A stretch of DNA of 64,000 nt from JAICIG01 sp035532215 (GCA_035532215.1 DATKRK010000353.1:6449-70448); one strand, 5' to 3'. Counted from the stretch's first letter, positions 16,332-26,933 are shown. The notes: a model not told the origin generated them from the sequence alone. Made by a program: numbers and translations.

Positions 16332-18439
16332 GCGAAGGCCTCTGTCGTTTGACGGATTTGCCGGGCCGTGCGCCCGGCGAGCCAGGTTTCGAAAATCAAC
16401 GCGCCAAGGGCGGCGACGATCAGCCAGCGCCAGACTTTCTGAAGGCTTTCCAGTTCGATGTCGCGCTGCTGCCGCGCCTGCTCGGCGCGCGTGGCGCGCG
16501 AAAGGTTCTGGCCGAGCGGAACGCCCAGTTGCTCTAACTGTTCCAGGTCCAACGGCGCCGTGTTGCTCTCGGCGCCGAGCAGGTTGACGGCGAAGCGATA
16601 CTCTTCGTCGCCCGAGAGCACGCGGTACAGCCCCGGCTGGTCGGTGTCGCCAAACGCTTCGGCGCCCGCCGAGAGCGAGGCCCGCGAGCCGTCGGGCTTC
16701 TCGACGACGAGCGATTGCCCGGCGGCCACCGCCGGCAGCAGCGCCGCCTGCCCTACTTCGATGCTGGACGCATTGAAGCGGCCGCCACAGGCTTGCTCCA
16801 GAATGCCCTGCACGAGCGGCACGAACTTGCTCGACAAGGCCAACTGGCTATCGTCCGGGCGCCAGCCGCTGGTCAACAGCAGCGCGCGGCCGGCGCCGGT
16901 CTTGTGCTCCAACAACGCCGGCCGGCCGTCGTCGAATTTCGCCAGCACCTTCGTCGTCGCCGGCTGCTTCAACTTCGCTGAGCGGCGCCGCCAGAAATGG
17001 ATCTTCGTAAAATCGCCGTACCGCGGGTTGGCGAATACGGCGAATAGCGGGTGCGAGAAATCGATCTCGCCGAGCATCAGGTATTGGCCGGCGTCGGCGC
17101 CCTTCGCCGAATCGTTTCGGGCGTCGAACTCGACGTCGTCGAAGATCGCCGCCAGCGATTCGGCCGCCGCGCGATCGGGCGGCGCCGCCAGCAGCATGCC
17201 GCCTGCGGCCAGGTAAGCGGAAAGCGACTCGGCCAGCGCCGGCGAAATCGCCTGCGTTACGACGACGAGCTTCGGGCGCTCTTCGGCGGAAGTCGGCAGC
17301 GGCTGATCGGCCGCTTGCTCGCGCAACTCGACTTTGCGCAGCGGGTCGCCGGCCAAGGCCAGTTCGAGATAGTAGCGCGGCCCGCGGCGGTCGTCGGCGG
17401 CATCGGGGCCGACGTAGGCCAGCGGAACGTGCTCTTCGCGTTGCGGCACGACGTAATAGGCGTTGTCGAACTCGGCGTCGTCGCCGCGCAGCACGACGCG
17501 ATCGGCCGCCAGCTTGTCGTCCGCTCGCTGGAGGCGAAACACGCGGCTTTGCCCCGCCGGGACGTAGGCCGGAACCAGCGTATCTTCGGTCGACGACCGG
17601 GCGTCGTTCGTCCAGTGAATGAAAAACTCTTCGCCGGCCGAGTCGGCGGCGTTCGTCACGCGGACGCGCGACGCCTCGGCGTCCGGCCGCTCTCCGTCGA
17701 CGAGCAGTTGCACCGTGGCGTTCGTGGTCTTCGCGGGCGAAAGCTTGTGGACCTCCAACGGCGCCTTTTTGGGCCAGTCGTAACCTTGCAAGGCCTCGGT
17801 CCGGGCGCCGCGTTGCAGATCAGTCACCAGCGCCAAGTACGGCTCGGCCGCTGCTTGTCGGCCGTCGTCTGCGGCGTCCAGGTCGTTGGCCGCCGAAACC
17901 AGCGCCGCCCCGAGATCGGTCGACGACCAGCCGGGCGCAAGCGTCTTGAGCCGCTTACGCACGAGATCGGCTTTGCCCGCGGTCGGTTCGGACGCGTCCT
18001 TGGCGAAATCGACGATCGTCTGCGGGCGATCGGCGAAGGCGACCAGCGCCATGTCGTCGCGCGGGCCGAGGTCGCTTACGATCTCTTCGACCTTGGCGAC
18101 GGCCTGCTGCCATAAGTCGCCGCGGCGCATGCTGGCGCTCGTATCGACGAGGATCGCAACCCGCCGGCTCGGCAGATCGTCGAGCGGCAACAGCGCGCTT
18201 TCGCGCAGAAACGGCCGGGCGAAGGCCAGCACCAAGATCGCCAGCGCCGCGGCCCGCAGCAGCAGCAACAGCCACTGGTCGATCCGGCTGCGTCGCGTCA
18301 GCCGCGGCGGCGAGGGGGTCAGGAACATCAGCGAGCTGAACGCCTGCCGCCCGCGCGGCGTGCGGCGGATCAGGTGAAATACCAGCGGCAGCGACAACGC
18401 GGCGAGGCCGGCAAGGTACAGCGGCGCAAGCAAGCCCAT
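16328..18439 (-). CDS. BatA-type membrane VWA protein
   Basis: A 703-aa inner-membrane protein. The N-terminal BatA domain MGLLAPLYLAGLAALSLP, with HLIRRTPRGRQAF, is followed by a second helix (about 54-74) and a periplasmic VWA domain starting VAILVDTSASM, whose MIDAS is DTSAS at Asp99. Downstream is a long beta-rich and GATase-like region, and a C-terminal helix (LIVAALGALIFETWLAGR). BatA proteins work with MoxR ATPases in envelope stress or complex assembly. The ATG at 18439 overlaps the DUF58 stop as TGATG; an in-frame TTG one codon upstream is less likely. The gene couples to the DUF4175-like gene by an ATGA overlap. Confidence 0.88.
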   Translation of the reverse strand: MGLLAPLYLAGLAALSLPLVFHLIRRTPRGRQAFSSLMFLTPSPPRLTRRSRIDQWLLLLLRAAALAILVLAFARPFLRESALLPLDDLPSRRVAILVDTSASMRRGDLWQQAVAKVEEIVSDLGPRDDMALVAFADRPQTIVDFAKDASEPTAGKADLVRKRLKTLAPGWSSTDLGAALVSAANDLDAADDGRQAAAEPYLALVTDLQRGARTEALQGYDWPKKAPLEVHKLSPAKTTNATVQLLVDGERPDAEASRVRVTNAADSAGEEFFIHWTNDARSSTEDTLVPAYVPAGQSRVFRLQRADDKLAADRVVLRGDDAEFDNAYYVVPQREEHVPLAYVGPDAADDRRGPRYYLELALAGDPLRKVELREQAADQPLPTSAEERPKLVVVTQAISPALAESLSAYLAAGGMLLAAPPDRAAAESLAAIFDDVEFDARNDSAKGADAGQYLMLGEIDFSHPLFAVFANPRYGDFTKIHFWRRRSAKLKQPATTKVLAKFDDGRPALLEHKTGAGRALLLTSGWRPDDSQLALSSKFVPLVQGILEQACGGRFNASSIEVGQAALLPAVAAGQSLVVEKPDGSRASLSAGAEAFGDTDQPGLYRVLSGDEEYRFAVNLLGAESNTAPLDLEQLEQLGVPLGQNLSRATRAEQARQQRDIELESLQKVWRWLIVAALGALIFETWLAGRTARQIRQTTEAFA

Positions 18440-19416
18440 CAATCGCCTCCCGCGCCGGCCGCGCGCCGCGCCGGTCTGGCTCGCCGCGCGGGCGAACGCC
18501 CGCGCCGCAGCCGCGAGTTCAAAAAGTCGAACAACGCCAGCTCGAGCGGCTCGGCGGTGGTAAGCTGATGGAAATCGACGCCCAGCCGGTTGCAGGCCGT
18601 AGCGATGGCCGCCGCGTGTTCGGCGAAGCGGGCCAGGTAGCGCTGGCGCGTCGCTTGCGGGTCGATGTACAATTCGCGGCCCGACTCCAGGTCGTGAAAC
18701 AACGCCGCTTCGTCGAAGCGAAAGTCAATTTCGGCCGGATCGAGCACGCGCAGCACGACAACTTCGTGCCCGCGAGAGCGCAGATAGCCGAGCTGCGTCT
18801 CGAGCGATTCGATCGGCGCCAGCAGGTCGGAGACGAGCACGATCAACCCGCGTTTGGCGGCCGTTTTGGCGATCTGCTCCAGCGGCGGCCCCAGCCGCGT
18901 TTCCTTGCCGGCGAGCGAGCGCTCCAGCCCGAGCATGATATGGTGCAAATGCCCCGGCCGGTAACGGGCCGGCAGGTGCTCCTGAATGCGTTCGTCGAAC
19001 GTGACCAAGCCCACGGCGTCGCGCTGCAGCGAGAGAAAATAGGCCAAGGTCGCGGCGGCCGTCTTGGCGTACTCGGCCTTGTCGTAGGCCAGCGAACCGA
19101 AGCCCATCGAGCGGCTCATGTCGACCAACAGGTGGCAGCGGAGATTCGTCTCGTCCTCGAACCGCTTGATGTAATAGCGGTCGCTGCGGGCAAACAGCCG
19201 CCAATCGAGATAGCGCGGGTCGTCGCCGGGCGTGTACTGGCGATATTCGCTGAACTCGACCGAAAACCCGTGATAGGGGCTGCGATGCAGGCCGCTAAAA
19301 AAACCTTCGACGACGACCTTGGCCCGCAGTTCGAGGTTCTTGATCCGCATCACCGCCGCGGGATCGATGAACGACGCGGGCTGGTCATTTTGGATTTTGG
19401 ATTTTGGATTTTGCAT
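18439..19416 (-). CDS. DUF58 domain protein
   Basis: A 325-aa cytosolic protein of the DUF58 family, the usual partner of MoxR ATPases. The family signature HRSPYHGFSVEFSEYRQY with GDDPRYLDWR is complete, followed by a VWA-like part (LLVDMSRSMGFGS) and the VLVSDLLAP segment. The only plausible start before the conserved FIDPAAVMRIKNLELR is the ATG at 19416. That start, and the first residues MQNPKSKIQN, are encoded by an arm of an ATCCAAAATCC-type palindromic repeat. The stop overlaps the BatA start by one base. It is separated from moxR by the same repeat element. Confidence 0.9.
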   Translation of the reverse strand: MQNPKSKIQNDQPASFIDPAAVMRIKNLELRAKVVVEGFFSGLHRSPYHGFSVEFSEYRQYTPGDDPRYLDWRLFARSDRYYIKRFEDETNLRCHLLVDMSRSMGFGSLAYDKAEYAKTAAATLAYFLSLQRDAVGLVTFDERIQEHLPARYRPGHLHHIMLGLERSLAGKETRLGPPLEQIAKTAAKRGLIVLVSDLLAPIESLETQLGYLRSRGHEVVVLRVLDPAEIDFRFDEAALFHDLESGRELYIDPQATRQRYLARFAEHAAAIATACNRLGVDFHQLTTAEPLELALFDFLNSRLRRGRSPARRARPARRAAGAGGD

Positions 19417-19530
19417 TGTTTCAGTTTGAACCACGGATCACACGGATTGCACGGATGTGTTTCATATTGCAATCCGTGTGATCCGTGGTTTTTTTACTCC
19501 ATCGCTGCGCCCAAATCCAAAATCCAAAAT

Positions 19531-19543
<13 letters not shown>
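19386..19543. repeat. Composite palindrome bridging moxR and DUF58
   Basis: The outer arms are ATTTTGGATTTTGG repeats (19386-19413) and their complement CCAAAATCCAAAATC (19511-19540). The inner arms are AACCACGGATCACACGG (from 19429) and its complement ending ATCCGTGGTT (19490). The right outer arm contains the moxR stop codon TAG (complement of 19531-19533), and the left outer arm contains the first codons of DUF58. The same CCACGGAT module occurs at 20581-20650 and 24904-25126. Confidence 0.85.
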
Positions 19544-20547
<1,004 letters not shown>

Positions 20548-20580
20548 GAGGGGTGCTCCGGGTTTCAGATTCGGATTGCC

Positions 20581-20650
20581 AACCACGGATTGCACGGATG
20601 CCACGGATATTGGAATTCGAGAATCCGTGTCATCCGTGTAATCCGTGGTT
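20581..20650. repeat. CCACGGAT palindrome upstream of moxR
   Basis: A 70-bp dyad with perfect ends AACCACGGAT (20581-20590) and ATCCGTGGTT (20641-20650), and internal CACGGAT copies in both arms. It lies in the leader of moxR and could form a strong hairpin in the transcript. It is the same family as 19429-19490 and 24904-25126. Confidence 0.85.
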
Positions 20651-20735
20651 CAGTTTGGGAGGTTATTTACTTCTCGGCGCCGCTCGCCATCCACTGTTTG
20701 TCCACTGAACCGTTTTTTGCTTCGCGCTTTCGTCC

Positions 20736-21593
20736 TCAATGCGTCATCGCATACGTCACGATATTGATCCCCAGCGGATACGACCACTTTTCGGCGAACT
20801 CGCGAAAATAGCCCGCGTCTTCCCCTTCGCGCTCCCAGCCGTCGCCCAGATCGGTGTTGTGGCAGATGATGGCCATCATCCGACCCTTGTCGTCGAACAG
20901 CCCGCGGTAGTGGGGCTCCTGGGCGTCCCAGCGCTCGTAGGTCCGGCCAGCGTAGTAGCCGTGGATGCTCGGCACCTGCGGTTTCTTCTTGAGATCGTAA
21001 ACGCAGTGAAAGATTTCGTGCTCTAGCGGCAATTCGAGCGGCTCGCGGTCGGGGAACACGCGCTTGAGATTCAGGTAGAACTGATTCCATTCGTCTTCGC
21101 CCCAGAAGTCGTCGACCATCAGAAAGCCGCCATTGAGCAGGTAGCGCCGCAGCCCGGCCACTTCCGCCTCGGTGAGCGTCATGTGGCCCGGCTCGATCAG
21201 GTAGATGAACGGATAGTCGAGCAACTCCTCGTCGGTCAGTTCCAGGATCTTGCCGTTGGGGTCGACTTCCAGCGACGTCAGCTCGTGAAGGCGATAGGAA
21301 AAATTCAGATCGCTGTCGGGGTAATCGGTGGCCCACTTACTCCAGCCCCAGCCGCCGCCCGAGCCGTACGACGTGTATCGGACCCGCACGAAAGTGAACA
21401 CATCGTCTTCGAACTGCTCGTTGTTTTCCCACTGCGGCACGCCGTTGCGGTCGTTCGGGTCGTTCATGTCGCGCTGGAAGCGGCGATTTCGCGATCCCCG
21501 GCCGCCAAAGCCCCCGCGCTGGGCAACGGCGGCCGTGGTCGCCAAAACCGTCAGCAGCGACAGTATCAATAGGAGTTTCGCGCGGCGTTTCAT
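20736..21593 (-). CDS. DUF4159 domain protein, secreted
   Basis: A 285-aa protein with a signal peptide (MKRRAKLLLILSLLTVLATTAAVAQ). The DUF4159 core includes DYPDSDLNFSYRLHELT, FIYLIEPGHMTLTEAEV, LRRYLLNGGFLMVDDFWG and the closing GYYAGRTYERW and MMAIICHNTDLGDGWE. The fold is GATase-like, as in the neighbouring VWA proteins. DUF4159 proteins accompany MoxR/DUF58/BatA clusters in planctomycetes, consistent with this position 188 bp upstream of moxR. The ATG at 21593 is chosen because the signal peptide begins there. Confidence 0.88.
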   Translation of the reverse strand: MKRRAKLLLILSLLTVLATTAAVAQRGGFGGRGSRNRRFQRDMNDPNDRNGVPQWENNEQFEDDVFTFVRVRYTSYGSGGGWGWSKWATDYPDSDLNFSYRLHELTSLEVDPNGKILELTDEELLDYPFIYLIEPGHMTLTEAEVAGLRRYLLNGGFLMVDDFWGEDEWNQFYLNLKRVFPDREPLELPLEHEIFHCVYDLKKKPQVPSIHGYYAGRTYERWDAQEPHYRGLFDDKGRMMAIICHNTDLGDGWEREGEDAGYFREFAEKWSYPLGINIVTYAMTH

Positions 21594-21642
21594 GGTTTTG
21601 TTTCCTCGACGCAAAACGTGGCGCGGATGCGCTGTTTTTGCA

Positions 21643-21791
21643 TAGCCCAGGCATTTATGCCTGGGATCCGCAAGCCGTTTAAATCCCCGCTACCGCCAGA
21701 CGCCTCGCGGGCGCCAACGGCGCCCGCGAGGCGTCCGGCGGAAAAGACGGGCGCGTGTCGAATGAATTCCCAGGCATAAATGCCTGGGCTA
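21643..21791. repeat. REP-like element, family 2
   Basis: A 149-bp element with inverted ends TAGCCCAGGCATTTATGCC (21643-) and its complement ending GGCATAAATGCCTGGGCTA (21791). Each arm is itself a small palindrome. In the middle is a strong 22-bp-arm hairpin (21694-21740). It shares with family 1 the terminal TAGCCC and the nested-dyad plan but not the sequence. It fills the gap between the DUF4159 and TPR genes. Confidence 0.85.
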
Positions 21792-21816
21792 CGTAAAAGA
21801 ACAACAATATGAGTCA

Positions 21817-24510
21817 TTACCTCCCGGCACTCCCTTGATCTTCTGCACCCGGCGCGGATCCCCCGGGCGGCTCGACCGGCTTTGCAACTTCATCCATCTT
21901 TTCAACGATCGCCAGCAACTCGCGCTGCGCCGCGCGATATCGCGGAGCTTCTTCGAGCGCTTCCAGCGCATGCCGTCTGGCGCCGCCAAGGTCGCCCGTG
22001 CGGTGCAATCGCACGGCCAGCCGATAGTGCAACTCGGCCAGGTCGATCGGGTCGAGCAACAATAGCGCGCCGTAAGCTTCGATCGCCAGGGCGTCGTCGC
22101 CGGTGTGTTCGGCGGCGGCGGCAAGCTGGCGGTGCGGCGTCTTCAGCAGCGGATTAACGGCCAACATTCGCAGGCCATGCTTGGTGACGGTCGGCCAGTC
22201 TTCGGCCGCCGCGGCCAGTTCCATCAGCCGCAGCAAGGCATCGGGCTCATCGGCCGTCAAGCCGGCGATCTTTTCCAGCGCGGCGCGTTCTTCCGCCGTT
22301 TCGCCCAACTCGCGGTGCGCCTTGGCCAGCATCGCATACGGATTGCCGGCGCCGACGCCCTCCGGATACAGCCGCACCATTTCCTCGAGCGGCGCCTTGG
22401 CTTCCTGCCATTTCTTTGCATCCAAGAGTTGTTTGGCCCGGCGGCCCAAAGCGGCATAGTTCTTCGGATGTTTTTCGAGCCAAGCAACGACTTCTTCGGC
22501 GCCGGCGGTCGGCGGCAAATCGGGCTCGGACCAATCGGCCTCGGGCGCCATCTGCCGGGCCCGAGTGCGAGCGAATTCGGCGAACTCCTTGTCGAGCGCC
22601 TCGAGCGAGCCCGCGTAACGCGAAAGCGAATCGTTGATCGGCATGCCGGCGCCCAGGTCGACCAGCACTCGCTTGAGCGTTTCCAGACCGTATTTATCGA
22701 CCAGGTACTCGACCGCGAGCGACGACTCGTAGTAGGCGAATTGCAGATGCTGCGGCGTCGCCGGGTGCAGAAACGCGCCGCTGAGCTGGCTGACCGGCGT
22801 CAGGTCGTCGGCCAGCAGCATTTCGCGATAGCGGGGCGTGATGGTCTGCCCCCAGGTCCGCTCGGCCTGCCGCTCTTCGTAAACCGAAATGCCTTCGCTC
22901 AGCCAGCGCGGCATCTTGTTGTGCGTCTTGTGGAGCGTGACCACGTGACAGAACTCGTGCCACAGCGTCGCTTCCCAACTGGCCGGCGTTTCGCCCTGCG
23001 AGGCCGGGCTGTTGGCCGTAATCACGCGGCCGAAACAGACGCCCAAGAAGCCGGCGCCGCCCGGCAGACCGAAGGTGCGAATCGCGAAATCCTGCTGCCG
23101 CGGAAACAGCTCGACGACGACCGGCTCGTCGATCGTCACTTCGTATTTCGCGCACAGCGTTTGCTTGGCCCGCTGGAGCAACTCGAGCACGCGGCGGCCG
23201 TAAATGCTCGCCTCGCGCGGATCCATGCGAAGCTGAAACCCGTCGCCTTCGAGCGTGCGGAACTTGCGAAGGTTCTCTTCGAGCGTGACAAGATTGTGGG
23301 CCACGACGTTGTAGCCATCCTTGTCGTACACGTCGTCGGCCAGCCGCCAGCCTTCTTCCTCTTCGCCCAGCCGCAGCAAATCCTGGGCAAGCTGCACCTT
23401 GGCCGGCAGATAATTGGAGTCGAACGCCAAGGCCAGCCGCTGCCGCGCGGCGCCTTCGGCGAAGCGGTACTTCTGCGACAGCTTCTTGCCGATCAGGTAA
23501 TCCGCCTCCGGGTTCGCCGGCCAGTGGGCGAGCGCCCGTTGGTAACAGCGAGCTTCTTCCTCCGGCTTGCCAGCCAAGTGAGCCAACACCGCCCGATAGG
23601 CGCAAGCCCTCGGGTGCTCGGGATTGATTTTCTCGATCCGGTCCAGTAGGGCGGCAGCTTCGTCGTAGCGTTCGGAATCGACGTGATCGTCGACTAGAAA
23701 CAATAAGCTGTCGATATGGTTCGGATTGAGCGCCAGCGCGGCCTGGAGCGCCGTAGCGGCCTTGTCGGAATCGCTGGCCGAATAAGCTTGGGCCAGGCCA
23801 AAATGCGCCTCGGGGTCGTCCTTGTCGAGCTTGACGGCTTGTTCGAAGGCTTCGGCCGCCAGGCCATAATCGTGCTTGGCCAGGGCCAATTCGCCGCTGG
23901 CCAGATAGGCGTGCGGATCGTCCGGCTGCCGTTTTTTGATTTCGTTATATAAGTTGTCGAGCACCTGCTTGGCATCGACCCCCTGTTCGAGAAAGAACCT
24001 GCCGAGCACGACCTGATTGGGCGGATCGCGGAACCGCCAGGCGGTTTGCCGCACCAAGTCGGCCATCTCGACGATCAGCTTTTCGCCTCGCTCGCCCTGG
24101 CCGTTGAAGCGGCAGACCTCGCGGCCGAGCCACCGCAATTGAACGCTGAATTCGAAGCTGGCCAGCGCAGCATCGAGCGTTTTCAGCGCGTCGGGATAAC
24201 GGCCCAGGGCCAGTTCCGACTTGATCTTCAGCAGCGGCCACTCTTCGTTGAACTCGCTGGCCGCCAGGGCCTTGGCCGCATAGTCGACGCAGTCGGCGTA
24301 TTTACCCGAGCGATAGAGTTGCTCGGCCTGCAGCAGATCGGCGGCGGCGGCCGGAGCGGCGGCCAATAACAAGCTCAGGCAGGCAGCCAACGAGAAGCTC
24401 GCCGACGCCTGCGAGCGTTCGGCGTGCGAAAGCCGCGCCAAGCGTCTTCGCCAGCCCGCGAAGACGAATTCCGCTTCGGCACTGGTCCTGCTGTCGCTAC
24501 GATCGGCCAT
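21817..24510 (-). CDS. TPR protein with gluzincin (peptidase-MA-like) domain
   Basis: An 897-aa exported protein. After a signal-like hydrophobic stretch (SFSLAACLSLLLAAAPAAAA) come about nine TPR-like repeats, then a metallopeptidase-like domain with HEFCH (His518-Glu519, His522) and a downstream WLSEGISVYEE glutamate, the gluzincin arrangement. More TPRs follow. Similar planctomycete proteins are annotated as peptidase MA-like. Catalysis is plausible because the three zinc ligands and the general base are present. The start is uncertain: the ATG at 24510 has AGGAAGG nine bases upstream, while alternatives at 24519 and 24573 lack this. The C-terminus is Pro/Gly-rich and ends at 21817, 26 bp from the family 2 repeat. 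Confidence 0.83.
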   Translation of the reverse strand: MADRSDSRTSAEAEFVFAGWRRRLARLSHAERSQASASFSLAACLSLLLAAAPAAAADLLQAEQLYRSGKYADCVDYAAKALAASEFNEEWPLLKIKSELALGRYPDALKTLDAALASFEFSVQLRWLGREVCRFNGQGERGEKLIVEMADLVRQTAWRFRDPPNQVVLGRFFLEQGVDAKQVLDNLYNEIKKRQPDDPHAYLASGELALAKHDYGLAAEAFEQAVKLDKDDPEAHFGLAQAYSASDSDKAATALQAALALNPNHIDSLLFLVDDHVDSERYDEAAALLDRIEKINPEHPRACAYRAVLAHLAGKPEEEARCYQRALAHWPANPEADYLIGKKLSQKYRFAEGAARQRLALAFDSNYLPAKVQLAQDLLRLGEEEEGWRLADDVYDKDGYNVVAHNLVTLEENLRKFRTLEGDGFQLRMDPREASIYGRRVLELLQRAKQTLCAKYEVTIDEPVVVELFPRQQDFAIRTFGLPGGAGFLGVCFGRVITANSPASQGETPASWEATLWHEFCHVVTLHKTHNKMPRWLSEGISVYEERQAERTWGQTITPRYREMLLADDLTPVSQLSGAFLHPATPQHLQFAYYESSLAVEYLVDKYGLETLKRVLVDLGAGMPINDSLSRYAGSLEALDKEFAEFARTRARQMAPEADWSEPDLPPTAGAEEVVAWLEKHPKNYAALGRRAKQLLDAKKWQEAKAPLEEMVRLYPEGVGAGNPYAMLAKAHRELGETAEERAALEKIAGLTADEPDALLRLMELAAAAEDWPTVTKHGLRMLAVNPLLKTPHRQLAAAAEHTGDDALAIEAYGALLLLDPIDLAELHYRLAVRLHRTGDLGGARRHALEALEEAPRYRAAQRELLAIVEKMDEVAKPVEPPGGSAPGAEDQGSAGR

Positions 24511-25552
24511 GGGCCGCATCCTTCCTGCGACGACTCTTCCCCGGGCGGCGTCGAGTGTGTCATGACTGTTCAACGGATAAGCCGCTGATGCTCGGTCCGC
24601 TCCATTCTATCGCAAGCCGACTGCGCGCCCAACAAAATTGATCGCCCCTGCGGCCAAGATGAGGGTGGGCTGGCGCGGAACGGTGGTTACATGAGTTGCG
24701 TGAATTGGCGCAAGGAACTGGACAAGCGGAGGCCGAAGTCACCAGGCAGGCGAGATTTTCGCCGTCTCGCTGCAAGCCGGTTTCGGCTTATCATCCATGC
24801 CGCGTCTCGACCTCGTGCCCGCGGTTTGAGGCTCGGCCGCGTTCCGTTCCTCAAGAAGATGGCCAACCGCAGTCCCAGCGCGGCCCTTCGGCCGCAACCA
24901 ATTGAGCCACGGATGGAACACGGATAAAACACGGATGAAATGCAGAATGAGGCTCTTTCGCAGGATCCATGAGTGGTTTTATCGCCCCTTAGCATGGTTG
25001 GGGTTGCGTTTACCAAGGCATTGCCGGGCAAATCAACGTAGCGTTGGTAAGTGAGACGCCGGTGAGGAGCCGAATTGGAAAACACCCTGTCCGATCCGTG
25101 TTCGATCCGTGTTTCATCCGTGGCTCGTCTCCGCCAAAAGCGCCGCATGAATCTTCGCGAGACGCGGAGAAATAGAACGTTTGTATTACGGAGCCGTGAA
25201 CTTGCAGCCCGAGGCAGCTTTCCCAAGATGGCCAATCTCAAACGCCGCCTTCGTTTGTCCTTGAGTCCGGAACTTGGAATCTGTTTGCCGGGCGGGGGCG
25301 CCCGACCTCCATGGAGCTAGCATTCCCAAGATGGCCAACCGCGTTAGCGGCGTTCGACGCCTTGGCCGCCTTCGACCGCTCGGCATCGCTGCTCCGCGTC
25401 TCCGCGTGAACCCTGTCCAAACTTCGCGTGACTCACGCTTCGCCGCCGTTCCAAGATGGCCAATCCCGTCCGCCGCCTTCGTTGGCCTTGAGCTCGCATC
25501 TCGAACCCAACCTGCACGGCCGCGAGATCGCGGCCTTCGTTTCAACCTAAGC
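24511..25552. other. Repeat-rich region of about 1 kb without genes
   Basis: I see no credible coding sequence here. It holds the CCACGGAT-bounded element (24904-25126), four dispersed copies of AAGATGGCCAA (near 24857, 25227, 25330 and 25454), a GGGCGGGGGCGCCCGACC relative of the GGGCGCCC family (about 25288-25308), and short dyads such as GGCCGCGAGATCGCGGCC near 25520. The mosaic looks like accumulated repeat debris. Confidence 0.65.
24904..25126. repeat. CCACGGAT-bounded inverted-repeat element
   Basis: A 223-bp segment framed by imperfect inverted arms of about 38 bp. The left arm starts GAGCCACGGAT and carries two further CACGGAT copies; the right arm ends CATCCGTGGCTC. The central 145 bp is not shared with the shorter relatives at 19429 and 20581. 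Confidence 0.75.
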
Positions 25553-25594
25553 GCAATAATAAAGCCACGTTACGCAATTGCACAACGTGGCTTT
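25553..25594 (-). terminator. Rho-independent terminator after tRNA-Ala
   Basis: A perfect 11-bp stem (AAAGCCACGTT with AACGTGGCTTT, 25561-25594) with a 12-base loop is followed on the minus strand by a T-rich tail TTTATTATT. It starts five bases after the tRNA 3' end and is correctly oriented to end its transcript. Confidence 0.85.
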
Positions 25595-25595
25595 C

Positions 25596-25671
<76 letters not shown>

Positions 25672-25823
25672 CCGACGTCCGCGCGGCGGGAAAATTCCGT
25701 TTCTCGCGATATCATGGGCGAAACTACGCGTGCTGGCCTTGCCGCCGCGAACCAAAAAACTTATCACGGTAGCTGGCAACTGTCAAGCACATCCCTTTTC
25801 GAAAAACGTTTCCCGAGGAGCCC

Positions 25824-26933
25824 TTGAAAAGGACGTTCTTCACCCTGCTGAAGTTCGGCGTTTCGGCCGGTTTGATCGCTTGGCTGGTGGTTCAGGCCCA
25901 ACGCGACAAGGCGTTCGCCGATTTGGCCAGCCAGCCCAAAGATTGGCTCCTGTTGGCCGCCGCCGCCGCCTGCTGTTTTGCCGCCATCACGCTGACCTTC
26001 GTCCGTTGGTACGTGCTGGTGCGGGCGCTCGATTTGCCGTTCAGCCTGAAAGACTCTTTCCGGCTCGGCTTTCTCGGCTACCTGCTGAACTTCGTCTCGT
26101 TGGGCGCCGTGGGCGGCGATTTGTTCAAGGCCGTGTTCGTGGCTCGCGAGCAGCCGGGCCGCCGTGCCGAAGCCGTGGCCACCGTCGTGCTCGATCGCCT
26201 CGTCGGGCTGTACATGCTGTTCGTGCTCGGCACGATCGCCATCCTGGCGACCGATCAACTGAGCAGTTCGAGCCGCGAGGTTCAGATCGTCAGCCGAGGC
26301 ACGCTGATCTGCACCGGCTTGGGCGCGGCGGGCATCGCCGTGTTGCTGATTCCGGGCCTGACCCAAGGCCGCTTCTCCGCCTTCTTGCAGCACTTGCCGC
26401 GAGTCGGGCCGTTGTTCGGCAAATTATTGGGCGCCATTCGAATTTATCGCCAACGCCCCGGCATGCTGCTGCTCTCGGCGGCGATGAGTCTCGTCGTCCA
26501 CTCGCTCTCTGCGACCGGCATTTGGTTCGTCTCCCGAGGACTGCCGGGCCAATCGCCTTCGCTGGCGGATCACTTGGTGATCGTGCCTTTGGCGATGGTC
26601 ACTGGCGTTTTGCCGCTGCCCGTCAACGGCCTGGGCGCGTTCGAAACGGCGGTCGTATTTCTTTACGAGAGCGTGCCGACGGGGCTGGCCGTGAGCGAGG
26701 GCCGGGGGCTGGTGGTCGCGTTAGGATATCGCGCGATCACGATCCTGATCGCCCTGGTGGGCGTTTGCTACTACCTCGCCAGCCGCCGCGAAGTGGCGCA
26801 GGTGATGCACGAGGCCGAGGTCGAATTGGAACACGAACAGGCCGCCGATTCATCCGCCGCCGAGCCCGAGTTGGGCGAGAGCGCCGCGGTCGCGCAATTG
26901 CCGCCGGGCGCCGACTGGGCGGCTGGCGGCTGA
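25824..26933 (+). CDS. Flippase-like / LPG synthase-type membrane protein (UPF0104)
   Basis: A 369-aa polytopic inner-membrane protein with about eight helices. The family signature LRLGFLGYLLNFVSLGAVGGDLFKA is present as SFRLGFLGYLLNFVSLGAVG plus GDLFK, then AVATVVLDRLVGLYMLF and a late PLPVNGLGAFE motif. Related domains are found in lysylphosphatidylglycerol synthases and AglD-like glycolipid flippases, so lipid transfer or flipping is likely; the substrate is unknown. The start is a TTG at 25824 with GAGGAG at 25815-25820. The C-terminus is a soluble acidic tail. The gene lies divergent to the tRNA. Confidence 0.85.
   Translation: MKRTFFTLLKFGVSAGLIAWLVVQAQRDKAFADLASQPKDWLLLAAAAACCFAAITLTFVRWYVLVRALDLPFSLKDSFRLGFLGYLLNFVSLGAVGGDLFKAVFVAREQPGRRAEAVATVVLDRLVGLYMLFVLGTIAILATDQLSSSSREVQIVSRGTLICTGLGAAGIAVLLIPGLTQGRFSAFLQHLPRVGPLFGKLLGAIRIYRQRPGMLLLSAAMSLVVHSLSATGIWFVSRGLPGQSPSLADHLVIVPLAMVTGVLPLPVNGLGAFETAVVFLYESVPTGLAVSEGRGLVVALGYRAITILIALVGVCYYLASRREVAQVMHEAEVELEHEQAADSSAAEPELGESAAVAQLPPGADWAAGG

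Noticed and set aside
24690..24927. A 78-codon open frame in the repeat-rich region
   Set aside because: It runs into the CCACGGAT element, has Arg/Pro/Ala composition without domain-like pattern, and lacks a ribosome-binding site.
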